From assembly GCA_963700955.1 (NCBI GenBank), contig CAVOZH010000009.1, positions 1 to 64,000 of the forward strand: a stretch of DNA of 64,000 nt. The letters run 5' to 3'. The notes under the pieces were generated by a model. The model saw nothing but the letters and a program-made list of their open reading frames with translations. It was not told the origin of the DNA and searched no databases. The DNA is from Nocardioides_C sp963700955. GTDB taxonomy: Bacteria; Actinomycetota; Actinomycetes; Propionibacteriales; Nocardioidaceae. A program made the position numbers and the translations under genes. This document shows positions 57,283 through 64,000 of this stretch, piece after piece. Position 1 is the stretch's first letter. The number at the start of each line of letters is the position of its first letter.

Positions 57283-58818
57283 TCAGAGGGTGACGCCGGC
57301 CAGCGGCTCGCGCAGCTCCAGCCAGTGCAGCAGAGCACGAGCGCCGAAACCGGTGGCGCCACTGGTCCACTCGTACGCGTCGACCGGCGAGTCACCGACC
57401 GAGGCGATGTCGAGGTGGGCCCACGGCAGGCCACCGGTGAAGTGGCGGAGGAAGAGCGCCGCCGTGATCGCACCGGGACCGCCCGCCGCGTTGTCACCGT
57501 CGGCGACCTTGGACTCGAGCCGCTCCTCGTAGTCCTCGACCAACGGCATCCGCCACAACGGCTCACCCGCGGCTGCGCCCGCCGTGGCGATCAGGTCGGC
57601 GAGAGCGTCGTCGGTGGCGAAGATCCCGCCGGTGCGCTGACCGAGGGTGATCTTCATCGCGCCGGTCAGCGTGGCCACGTCGACGAGGACGTCGGGCTTG
57701 ATCTCCGAGACGGCGTACGCGAGGGCGTCGGCCATGACCAGGCGGCCCTCTGCGTCGGTGTTGCGCACCTCGCTGGTGCGGCCGCCGTAGTGCCGGATGA
57801 CGTCGCCGGGGCGCAACGCGTTGCCGCCCACGGCGTTCTCGGCAGCGGCGACCAGGCCTGTCACGCGGACCGGGCAGTCCACGTCGGCCAGCGCGCCGAG
57901 AACGGCCATGACGACACCGCCGCCGGTCATGTCGCGCTTCATGTTCATCATGCCGTCGGCGGGCTTCAGCGACAGACCGCCGGTGTCGAAGGTGATGCCC
58001 TTGCCGACCAGCACCACGTGCGGGGTCTTCCGCCCGGCACCGCGCGGCGTGTAGTCGAGACGGATCAGGCGTGGCGGGTTCGCCGAGGCCTGCCCGACCC
58101 CCAGGATCCCGCCGAAACCGCCCTTCGCGAGCTGCTGCTCGTCCCAGACCCTGATCTTGAGGCCGGCGGCATCGGCGATCTCCGAAGCGCGCTCGGCCAT
58201 CCAGGCAGGGCTCTTCTCGTTGGCCGGGACCAGCGCGAGCATGCGTGACATCCAGGCCGCACCGCCCACGCAGAGTGCACGCTCCAGCGCCTGCTGCCGG
58301 TCTTCAGAGTCCATCACGCCGGCGAGCACCACTCGGGAGACTGGCTGTTCCTTCGCGCCCTCGGACCTGCGGTGGAAGCCGAACGAGCCGAGCACGAGGC
58401 CCTCGACCAGAGCTCTCAGGCCGGAGTCGTCGGCGAGGGCGGCCAGCGAGGTCGCAACCGTCTCCTTGCCCTTGGCGCGGCGCGCCAATGCTGCGCCTGC
58501 CTTGCGCAGGTCGGCGGGGCTTCCCTTGCCCACGCCGACGAGCAGCACACTGCGCAGGCTGTCGTTGGCGAGCCCGGCGCTCGAGAGAACCGGGTGCTCG
58601 ACGACCTCGCCGACCTTGCCGGTGGCCTGGTGATGGTCGAGCAGGGCGAAGACGTCGAGGTCGAGCTCCTCGAGCAGCTCTGCCGAGCCGGGGCCGAGCG
58701 TCGGGCCGTCCTCGTCGGCGACGACCGGCAGCGCTACGACGTCAGCGCCGACCACCCCGCTGGGCGCGGCGCTGCTGAGAGCGATCTGCGGTGGCGAGAC
58801 CTGGTTGGGCAGTGCCAC
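57283..58818 (-). CDS. pepA: Leucyl aminopeptidase (M17)
   Basis: This 511-residue cytosolic enzyme has a divergent N-terminal macro-like domain. The C-terminal catalytic domain has VGKGITFDTGGLSLKPADGM, MKRDMTGGG, and the signature NTDAEGRLVMADALAY with metal-binding Asp/Glu. LTGAMKITLGQRTGGIFA follows. Two metal ions cleave N-terminal residues from peptides. AGGGGGAAC lies before the GTG start at 58818. It is upstream of the YdhR-like gene. Confidence 0.96.
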   Translation of the reverse strand: MALPNQVSPPQIALSSAAPSGVVGADVVALPVVADEDGPTLGPGSAELLEELDLDVFALLDHHQATGKVGEVVEHPVLSSAGLANDSLRSVLLVGVGKGSPADLRKAGAALARRAKGKETVATSLAALADDSGLRALVEGLVLGSFGFHRRSEGAKEQPVSRVVLAGVMDSEDRQQALERALCVGGAAWMSRMLALVPANEKSPAWMAERASEIADAAGLKIRVWDEQQLAKGGFGGILGVGQASANPPRLIRLDYTPRGAGRKTPHVVLVGKGITFDTGGLSLKPADGMMNMKRDMTGGGVVMAVLGALADVDCPVRVTGLVAAAENAVGGNALRPGDVIRHYGGRTSEVRNTDAEGRLVMADALAYAVSEIKPDVLVDVATLTGAMKITLGQRTGGIFATDDALADLIATAGAAAGEPLWRMPLVEDYEERLESKVADGDNAAGGPGAITAALFLRHFTGGLPWAHLDIASVGDSPVDAYEWTSGATGFGARALLHWLELREPLAGVTL

Positions 58819-58972
58819 GTTGCTGTTCCCCCTGGAGTCGAGGTGACGGTGTCGAGAAGAGCTGATGAGACTGTCGAGCCTGGCCGTTATCAGGTCGTGC
58901 CGCAGGACAGGCTCGGATGTGCGTGGGCCGCAGCGGTCCCGACCCTACTCACCTCGGTCGCGTTGACAACCG

Positions 58973-59007
58973 AAGACCCTGGACGCCACGTATGGGCCCA
59001 GGGTCTT
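58973..59007 (-). terminator. Hairpin terminator after the DUF3117 gene
   Basis: AAGACCCTGG (58973-58982) pairs perfectly with CCAGGGTCTT (58998-59007). It lies 41 bp past the DUF3117 stop on the minus strand and before pepA. The arms end in TCTT on the 3' side. Confidence 0.7.
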
Positions 59008-59047
59008 TCAGTTCGTTGCGGGTCGAGGCGCCCGATCGACGTGTCGG

Positions 59048-59215
59048 TCAGCCGACGACCTCGTTCAAGGCCGCGCCGAGCGCACCGGCCTCCTCGGCGT
59101 TCAGCTCGACGACGAGTCGGCCACCACCCTCGAGCGGGACGCGCATCACGATGCCGCGTCCTTCTTTCGTGACCTCGAGCGGGCCGTCGCCCGTCCGCGG
59201 CTTCATCGCCGCCAT
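59048..59215 (-). CDS. DUF3117 small protein
   Basis: This 55-residue protein (MAAMKPRTGDGPLEVTKEGR, then RLVVELNAEEAGALGAALN) matches the highly conserved actinobacterial DUF3117 family. AAGGAAGAGG lies before the ATG at 59215, which decides the start against an upstream reading. A terminator follows. Divergent from the PaaX gene with ~194 bp between. Function unknown. Confidence 0.93.
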   Translation of the reverse strand: MAAMKPRTGDGPLEVTKEGRGIVMRVPLEGGGRLVVELNAEEAGALGAALNEVVG

Positions 59216-59409
59216 GCGCACACCTCTTCCTTGGTCCTGCGGGGCGCCAGTCGACGTGGTCCCTCCCACATCGAATGGAAAAACACCATGGCGCGCCGCG
59301 ATGCGGGTCTATTATCGCTCATTTTCCAGGCGACCTAGACCACAACCTCCCGACTGGTCCGAAGAGTCCCCTGCAGCAGGTTCATCCTGATTGCGGCAGA
59401 CTCCCTCGT

Positions 59410-60252
59410 GTGCACGCACGGTCCGCTCTCTTCGACCTCTTCGGCGACCACCTGCGCTCCCGCGGTGGCCGGGCGCCGGTGTCCTCGCTGGTACGCATGC
59501 TGGCCCCTCTCGGCGTGACCGCGCCGGCGGCTCGCACGGCGATCTCGCGGATGGTCCGACAGGGCTGGCTCGTCCCGGCAGAGGTCGACGGCGGCCGCGG
59601 CTACGCGCTCACCGACCGGGCCCGTCACCGCCTCGACGACGCGGCAGCCCGCATCTACCGCACCCGGGACAGCGGCTGGAAGGGCGGGTGGGATCTGGTC
59701 GTGCTGACCTCGCTGCCACCGCGCTCGGGTCGGGAGCGGCTGCGGTCGGGCCTCTCCTTCCTCGGCTATGCACAGCTGACCGACGGCACCTGGATCAGCC
59801 CCTACGCCTCTCCGGAGGTGGACGCGCTGCTGGCGGCCGAGGGCGCTGCCGCGACCCGGTTCGAGGCGTACGACGGCGACCCGACCGCGCTCGCCCAGCG
59901 GGCCTGGGACCTCGCCGCCTTGGGCGCGTCGTACGCCTCCTGGCACGCCGAAGCGCGTGCGCTTGTCGCCGAGCCGGAGCGCCTGCCCGGAGCGAGCGAG
60001 ATGGGCGAGGACGAGCGGGCGTTCGTGGCGCGCTCCAACCTGGTGCACGAGTGGCGCAAGTTCCTGTTCACCGACCCGGGGCTGCCCTTGGAGCTGCTAC
60101 CGCCCGAGTGGCCGGGCCACGCCGCCGCTAGGTTCTTCGCCGAGGAGGCAGCGCGGCTGCTGCCCGCCGCGTCCCGCTTCGTCGATCGCTGCCTTGCCCC
60201 TGATGCCCCCGATGTGAAGAGTCCCGACGCGATGAGTGGAGACAACCCATGA
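59410..60252 (+). CDS. PaaX family transcriptional repressor
   Basis: This 280-residue regulator has an N-terminal winged helix (LFDLFGDHLRSRGGRAPVSS, then APAARTAISRMVRQGWLVPA), a PaaX-type middle domain with GWKGGWDLVVL, and the C-terminal helical domain with SNLVHEWRKFLFTDPGLPLE. PaaX represses phenylacetate degradation and is released by phenylacetyl-CoA. GTG 59410 begins the winged helix. Its stop overlaps the start of the enoyl-CoA hydratase gene (ATGA), so the two are coupled. No other paa genes are in the window. Confidence 0.93.
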   Translation: MHARSALFDLFGDHLRSRGGRAPVSSLVRMLAPLGVTAPAARTAISRMVRQGWLVPAEVDGGRGYALTDRARHRLDDAAARIYRTRDSGWKGGWDLVVLTSLPPRSGRERLRSGLSFLGYAQLTDGTWISPYASPEVDALLAAEGAAATRFEAYDGDPTALAQRAWDLAALGASYASWHAEARALVAEPERLPGASEMGEDERAFVARSNLVHEWRKFLFTDPGLPLELLPPEWPGHAAARFFAEEAARLLPAASRFVDRCLAPDAPDVKSPDAMSGDNP

Positions 60253-61043
60253 CCGAGCAGCCCGTCGTCTACGCCGTCGCCGACGGCGTCGCCACGATCA
60301 CCCTCAACCGGCCCGAGGCGATGAACAGCCTCGACGTGGCGACGAAGGTGGCACTGCGCGACGCCGTCACGGAGGCCGCCGGTGACCAGACAGTGCGCTG
60401 TGTCGTCCTGACCGGCTCGGGCCGGGCCTTCTGCGTGGGTCAGGACCTCAAGGAGCACATCGAGATCCTCAACAGCAGCTCCTCCGACGAGCTGTTCCGG
60501 ACCGTGCCGGAGCACTACAACCCGACGGTCAAGGCACTCGCGACCATGAACAAGCCGGTGGTCGCCGCGGTCAACGGCGTCGCCGCCGGCGCAGGTGCGT
60601 CGCTGGCGTTCGCCTGCGACTTCCGGATCCTCGCCGACACAGCGGGCTTCAACCTTGCCTTCACCGGCGTCGCGCTCTCCTGCGACACCGGCTCGTCGTG
60701 GACCCTGCCGCGGCTGGTCGGCCGCGCCAAGGCACTGGAGCTGCTGTACTTCCCACGCACCATCCCCGCGAACGAGTCACTCGAGCTCGGTCTGGCCACC
60801 AAGGTCGTCGAGCCTGCTGATCTGGCGCACGAGGCGGCCACGATGGCCCGGCACCTCGCCACCGGTCCCACCGTCGCGTTCGGGGCCGTGCGCCGTTCGT
60901 TGGAGTTCTCGGCAGGGCACGACTTCGACAGCTCGCTGGAGTTCGAGGGCCAGATGATGTCCCTGACCGGCGCCACGGAGGACCACGCCAGAGCGGTGGC
61001 GTCGTTCGTGGCGAAGGAGAAGCCTGTCTTCGAGGGACGCTGA
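60249..61043 (+). CDS. Enoyl-CoA hydratase, PaaG-like
   Basis: This 264-residue crotonase-fold protein has RPEAMNSLDVATKVALRDAV, GSGRAFCVGQDLKEH (oxyanion hole), VNGVAAGAGASLAFACDFRI, and the C-terminal ATEDHARAVASFVAKEKPVF helix. The coupling to PaaX suggests ring-1,2-epoxyphenylacetyl-CoA isomerase or a related phenylacetate step. It follows PaaX with a 4-bp overlap and precedes the L,D-transpeptidase gene by 6 bp. Substrate inferred from context only. Confidence 0.9.
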   Translation: MTEQPVVYAVADGVATITLNRPEAMNSLDVATKVALRDAVTEAAGDQTVRCVVLTGSGRAFCVGQDLKEHIEILNSSSSDELFRTVPEHYNPTVKALATMNKPVVAAVNGVAAGAGASLAFACDFRILADTAGFNLAFTGVALSCDTGSSWTLPRLVGRAKALELLYFPRTIPANESLELGLATKVVEPADLAHEAATMARHLATGPTVAFGAVRRSLEFSAGHDFDSSLEFEGQMMSLTGATEDHARAVASFVAKEKPVFEGR

Positions 61044-61049
61044 GGAGCC

Positions 61050-61832
61050 ATGTCACGAAACGGGGGAAGGCCGGCGGTGCTGGCCACCACACTGCTGCTC
61101 CTGACCGGGCTGCTGGCCGGCGGGCCGACCACGCCATCAGCAGACGCCGCGGGAAGGAACCTCGCCTCGCAGATCGACCTGCCGGCGTCTGTGAAGCAGC
61201 TCGTCACCGTCACCAGCGGCTCATGGTCCGACACCACCGCGTCACTCCGTGTGTGGCGGCGACGTGGAGGGTCGTGGCGCCTGGTCCGGGGGCCGATCCG
61301 CGCGTCGGTCGGCTGGAACGGCTTCGTCCGCGCCGGCGACCGTCGGCAGTCGACGGGCACCACCCCCGCTGGCCGCTTCACGATGCGATCGGTGTTCGGC
61401 AACCGCGCGAACCCCGGGAGCCGGCTGCCGTACCGCCGGGTCGACGGCAACGACTACTGGTCCTACGAGCCGCGCGACCCGGCGACGTACAACATGTTCC
61501 AGCCGTCGAAGGCCGCCACGACCCGTTGGCGCCCGGACTACGCCGAGCGGCTCGCCGACTACCCCTACGAGTACGCCTACAGCATCGTGCTCGGCTTCAA
61601 CCTGCCGCGCGGCGTCCGGTGGTCCCCGGAACGCCGGCAGTACGTCGCACGCCGGACCGCCGACACGACCGAAGGCGGCGGCATCTTCTTGCACGTGAAG
61701 CAGAAGCCGCACACAGCAGGCTGCATCTCCCTCCCCATCGAGCAGGTGCGCTGGCTGGTGCGCTGGCTGGACCCCGCTCTCGAGCCCCGGATCGTGATGG
61801 GCCCCCGGGACTGGGTTGTCCGCCGGTTCTGA
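61050..61832 (+). CDS. Exported YkuD-type L,D-transpeptidase
   Basis: This 260-residue protein has a signal peptide (hydrophobic 8-24, Ala-rich cleavage near 34). The catalytic YkuD-like domain has TTPAGRFTMRSVFG, and GIFLHVKQKPHTAGCISLP with H215, H221 and the nucleophile C225. It forms 3-3 crosslinks or attaches proteins to peptidoglycan outside the membrane. It follows the hydratase by 6 bp but probably has its own role. ATG start at 61050. Confidence 0.9.
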   Translation: MSRNGGRPAVLATTLLLLTGLLAGGPTTPSADAAGRNLASQIDLPASVKQLVTVTSGSWSDTTASLRVWRRRGGSWRLVRGPIRASVGWNGFVRAGDRRQSTGTTPAGRFTMRSVFGNRANPGSRLPYRRVDGNDYWSYEPRDPATYNMFQPSKAATTRWRPDYAERLADYPYEYAYSIVLGFNLPRGVRWSPERRQYVARRTADTTEGGGIFLHVKQKPHTAGCISLPIEQVRWLVRWLDPALEPRIVMGPRDWVVRRF

Positions 61833-61889
61833 GGCGACCGTTGGCCTGACGGGCGAGCACGAGCATCGGGCAACGGGCCCGCCGTGACA

Positions 61890-62723
61890 TCAGCGAGAGC
61901 CGCCGAGGGCACGGAGCAGCTGCCGCGGCGCCCGTACGTGCATCCGCCGCCAGGTGGGATGCGCGCCGTACTCCACGGTGACAGCCACGCCGTCGAGGCG
62001 GTGGTTGAACCACTGTGTGAAGGTGCCATGGCAGGTGCCGCCGCAGGGGAACTCCTTCAGGGGCAGTCCCAGGTCACGGGCGATGCGCTGGGCGAACCAA
62101 AGCCGTTTCGGGCGCCATACGTCGACGCCGTGAAACGGCTGGTGGAACGAGACGACGAACCGCGGGTCAACCCGGCGCAGGAGGCGCATGAGTGCGCGGG
62201 TCTCCGGCTCCGAGGCGGGTCGGGGCCCTGAGGCTCTCCCGTCGGTGCGGCGCCACGCCCACGGGAAGTTCCGGTTCAGGTCGACCCCGTGGGCGTTGCG
62301 GCGTTCCCGCCGGGCGAACCCGTCGGGGTTGGCCCCGGGCACGACCCACAGGTTCACGCCGGTGATGGGCCAGCCGTCGCGGAGCTCTTCGAGGATGGCG
62401 CGGGGAGCGGCCTCGTCACCGTGAAGCGATGCGATCGCCACTGCGGTGACGCGGGCGGCCGGGTCGCCGAGGTGCCAGGCGCGGATCGGCCGGCCCAGGA
62501 CGGAGTAGCCGATGATGCGCTCCTCGACCACCGCGGGACGCCGCTGCCCGGTCGTCGGCTGCGACGCAACGGAGACCGACAGCGGCGCGAAGTCAGCCGG
62601 CACCGGCGAGGCGGCCGTCGAAGCAGCTGCAGCCGGCGGAGCAGGGGCGGGTACGACGGCACCGGCGCCGAGCGTTGCCGCCACGAGGACGGTCACAGCA
62701 ACGGCGACCGGCCGGTGGGTCAC
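61890..62723 (-). CDS. Exported M14 murein-peptide amidase-like carboxypeptidase
   Basis: This 277-residue protein has a signal peptide (Ala/Val-rich 6-22) followed by Pro/Ala linker. The M14 zinc site is HGDE (H101, E104), and VPGANPDGFARRERRNAHGV then DLNRNFPWAW carries substrate-binding residues. A second zinc His is in VVSFHQPFHG and the catalytic Glu in VTVEYG. It resembles MpaA-type gamma-D-Glu-Dap amidases. Its GTG overlaps the stop of the upstream membrane-protein gene by 4 bp, so they are coupled. Confidence 0.87.
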   Translation of the reverse strand: MTHRPVAVAVTVLVAATLGAGAVVPAPAPPAAAASTAASPVPADFAPLSVSVASQPTTGQRRPAVVEERIIGYSVLGRPIRAWHLGDPAARVTAVAIASLHGDEAAPRAILEELRDGWPITGVNLWVVPGANPDGFARRERRNAHGVDLNRNFPWAWRRTDGRASGPRPASEPETRALMRLLRRVDPRFVVSFHQPFHGVDVWRPKRLWFAQRIARDLGLPLKEFPCGGTCHGTFTQWFNHRLDGVAVTVEYGAHPTWRRMHVRAPRQLLRALGGSR

Positions 62724-63130
62724 GGAATGCTGTCCACCAGGTAGAGCACGGTGAAGACGCCGACACCGACCAGCAGTCCGACGTGGGCGAGCACCGAGAG
62801 CCCCGGTCCCTCGCCCCAGGTGTCGACCCTCGGGCCCGAGGAGTGGCGGCCCTTGGCCGGCATCCACCGGGCCAGGATCAGCAGGCCGGCGATCACCGCG
62901 AGCCACAGCCCGAGGAGGCCCAGCGCGCCGAGCCAGCGGTTGCCGCTCCACAGGAAGAGCACCCAGGCGACCAGGCCGGCGCTGCCGGCGTAGGTGTGCA
63001 GGTTAAGGACGTTGGCCGGGATGGAGAGCGATCCCGCCGCCTCCTCTCCGCCCGCGAGGCGAACTCTCGTCAGCGCGACGACGACGGCCGCAAGGACGGT
63101 CAGCACGATGGTGGCGAGTAACGGGGTCAC
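62720..63130 (-). CDS. Four-helix membrane protein, unknown function
   Basis: This ~136-residue protein has about four hydrophobic helices: VTPLLATIVLTVLAAVVVAL, LHTYAGSAGLVAWVLFLW, LGALGLLGLWLAVIAGLLIL, and SVLAHVGLLVGVGVFTVLYL. A short Arg/Gly loop lies between the third and fourth. The histidines in helices 2 and 4 could hint at a haem or quinone site, but this is weak. GTG 63130 was chosen over TTG 63178. It overlaps the M14 peptidase gene. No family recognised with certainty. Confidence 0.7.
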   Translation of the reverse strand: MTPLLATIVLTVLAAVVVALTRVRLAGGEEAAGSLSIPANVLNLHTYAGSAGLVAWVLFLWSGNRWLGALGLLGLWLAVIAGLLILARWMPAKGRHSSGPRVDTWGEGPGLSVLAHVGLLVGVGVFTVLYLVDSIP

Positions 63131-63196
63131 GAACAGAGCATGCCCGATCCGCGACGCACATGTGACCACTGGGGTCAAACCGTTCGGCGTGGCGCG

Positions 63197-63829
63197 TCAG
63201 CGCTGCCCGCGAACCCAGCAGTCGGCCAGGTGGTCGTCGACCATGCCGGTGGCCTGCATCAGAGCGTAGGCGGTGGTCGGGCCGACGAACCGGAAGCCCC
63301 GTCGCTTGAGCTCCTTGGCCAGCGCGGTCGACTCAGTCGTCGTGGCCACGAGGTCGGTCGTCGTCCGCGGAGCAGGCCGCGGAGGCTCAGGGGCGAAGGA
63401 CCAGAGCAGGTCACTGAAGGACTCTCCAAGGTCGAGCACGGCGCGGGCGTTGGCGATCGTCGCCTCGATCTTGGCGCGGTTGCGGACGATGCCCTGGTCG
63501 GCGAGCAGACGAGCCACGTCTGCCTCGTCGAAGGCCGCGACGCGGTCCACCTCGAAGCCGGCGAACGCTGCCCGGAACGCCTCCCGCTTGCGCAGGATGG
63601 TGATCCACGACAGGCCGGACTGGAACGCCTCGAGGCTCAACCGTTCGAACATCGCCTGGTCGCCCCGAAGCTCCTGGCCCCACTCGGTGTCGTGGTAGTC
63701 GAGGTACTCAGGAGCCGATCCGGCCCAGCTGCAGCGCAGCAGCCCGTCCGGTCCGGCCAGCAACCCGTCCGGTCCGGCCAGCAACCCGTCCGGTCCGGCC
63801 GGCAGTCCGTCCTCTCGAGCCTCAGCCAC
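63197..63829 (-). CDS. tag: DNA-3-methyladenine glycosylase I with repeat-built N-terminus
   Basis: This 210-residue base-excision repair enzyme has the zinc ligands C33 (RCSWAG) and H46 (YHDTEWG), and His/Cys in the C-terminal MVDDHLADCW. It also has EAFQSGLSWITILRKREAFR. It removes 3-methyladenine. Unusually, ~31 residues precede the usual MxRC start, made of AGPDGLL repeats encoded by a 21-bp tandem repeat. AAGGAGG 5 bp before GTG 63829 supports this start. It overlaps the upstream SRPBCC gene by 8 bp. Confidence 0.93.
   Translation of the reverse strand: MAEAREDGLPAGPDGLLAGPDGLLAGPDGLLRCSWAGSAPEYLDYHDTEWGQELRGDQAMFERLSLEAFQSGLSWITILRKREAFRAAFAGFEVDRVAAFDEADVARLLADQGIVRNRAKIEATIANARAVLDLGESFSDLLWSFAPEPPRPAPRTTTDLVATTTESTALAKELKRRGFRFVGPTTAYALMQATGMVDDHLADCWVRGQR
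63737..63799. repeat. Three 21-bp in-frame tandem repeats inside tag
   Basis: CAGCAACCCGTCCGGTCCGGC occurs at 63758-63778 and 63779-63799 exactly, with a one-mismatch copy at 63737-63757 and a degenerate fourth copy at 63800-63820. On the coding strand it encodes the heptapeptide AGPDGLL. In-frame units imply copy-number change without frameshift. Confidence 0.92.
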
Positions 63830-64000
63830 GACCGCCTCCTTCGGCGAGCTGCTCCGCCCGCTGCGCGAGACGGCGGAGGGCGCGGTCGACACCCCGGCGC
63901 ATCGTCCAGCCGCCGAGCCGCCAGAACACGGAACCCAGCAGGCCGCCGGGGATGTCGAGCCGTTCCCACCAGACGAAGACGCAGGCGTCGGTGCCGTGGG
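63822..64000 (-). CDS. SRPBCC-family protein, C-terminal end (truncated by window)
   Basis: The last 59 codons of a minus-strand gene run off the window end. The translation HGTDACVFVWWERLDIPGGL then LGSVFWRLGGWTMRRGVDRA is typical of the C-terminal beta strand and helix of polyketide-cyclase/START-like SRPBCC proteins. It ends AEQLAEGGGRG. The stop codon at 63822-63824 lies inside the start of tag (8-bp overlap), so the genes are coupled. Family assignment rests on the fragment. Confidence 0.6.
   Translation of the reverse strand, partial: HGTDACVFVWWERLDIPGGLLGSVFWRLGGWTMRRGVDRALRRLAQRAEQLAEGGGRG

Noticed and set aside
63737..63820. The 21-bp repeats as a CRISPR array.
   Set aside because: Units are directly adjacent without spacers and are in frame within the tag gene.

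Overview
The window is high-GC, densely coded actinobacterial chromosome with many GTG starts and Shine-Dalgarno sequences of the GGAGG type. The marker set (WhiB7, mycoredoxin, UvrD2, AdnA/AdnB, UPF0182, DUF3107, DUF3117, SigE/anti-sigma/HtrA/TatB) fits Nocardioidaceae (Nocardioides or Marmoricola-like). The genus is inference. No plasmid, phage, insertion sequence or CRISPR signal was seen.

Layout. 1-14 kb: initiator tRNA end, UPF0182 membrane protein, PPA1309 protein, YlbL-type Lon-like protease, MoaE, DUF2342 protein, Nudix, YgjP-like metalloprotein, a PHP protein, a cluster of DnaA-box-like motifs, an enoyl-CoA hydratase, an orphan cyclodehydratase-like protein and an ABC1 kinase. 13.2-17.4 kb: a small zinc-ribbon protein, two tandem 54-residue paralogues, whiB7 with a complete-looking attenuator (promoter, leader ORF, antiterminator and terminator), uvrD2 and mycoredoxin. 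17.4-29 kb: NudC, purine nucleoside phosphorylase, the AdnB/AdnA helicase-nuclease pair with an alkyltransferase-like protein, two tandem secreted chymotrypsin-like proteins and MoeZ. 29-36.5 kb: TetR, DUF3107, ferritin-like protein, RhlE-type helicase, orphan ParA, SDR, MarC, PHP phosphoesterase and DUF6758. From memory, the order from 0 to 34 kb follows the mycobacterial Rv3193c-Rv3213c and Streptomyces wblC neighbourhoods.

36.5-49.7 kb is the more accessory part: Nudix, POT peptide transporter, histidine phosphatase, and three genes matching late ethylmalonyl-CoA pathway steps (mesaconyl-CoA hydratase, methylsuccinyl-CoA dehydrogenase, malyl-CoA-type lyase). Among these sit three sulfotransferase-like genes and a GT4 glycosyltransferase, plus DUF2332, DUF5302 and PhzF genes.

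49.7-59.2 kb is a second conserved block (MgtE-N/CBS protein, DUF1003, Mrp, TatB, HtrA, anti-sigma, SigE, O-methyltransferase, leucyl aminopeptidase, DUF3117), an envelope-stress module. 59.4-64 kb holds a PaaX regulator overlapping an enoyl-CoA hydratase, two exported cell-wall enzymes (L,D-transpeptidase and M14 peptidase), a membrane protein, 3-methyladenine glycosylase I with a repeat-built N-terminal extension, and the truncated end of an SRPBCC-type protein.

Functional themes are genome maintenance (UvrD2, AdnAB, ATL, Tag), stress control (WhiB7 for antibiotics, SigE for envelope, mycoredoxin for thiols), acyl-CoA metabolism and cell-surface modification.
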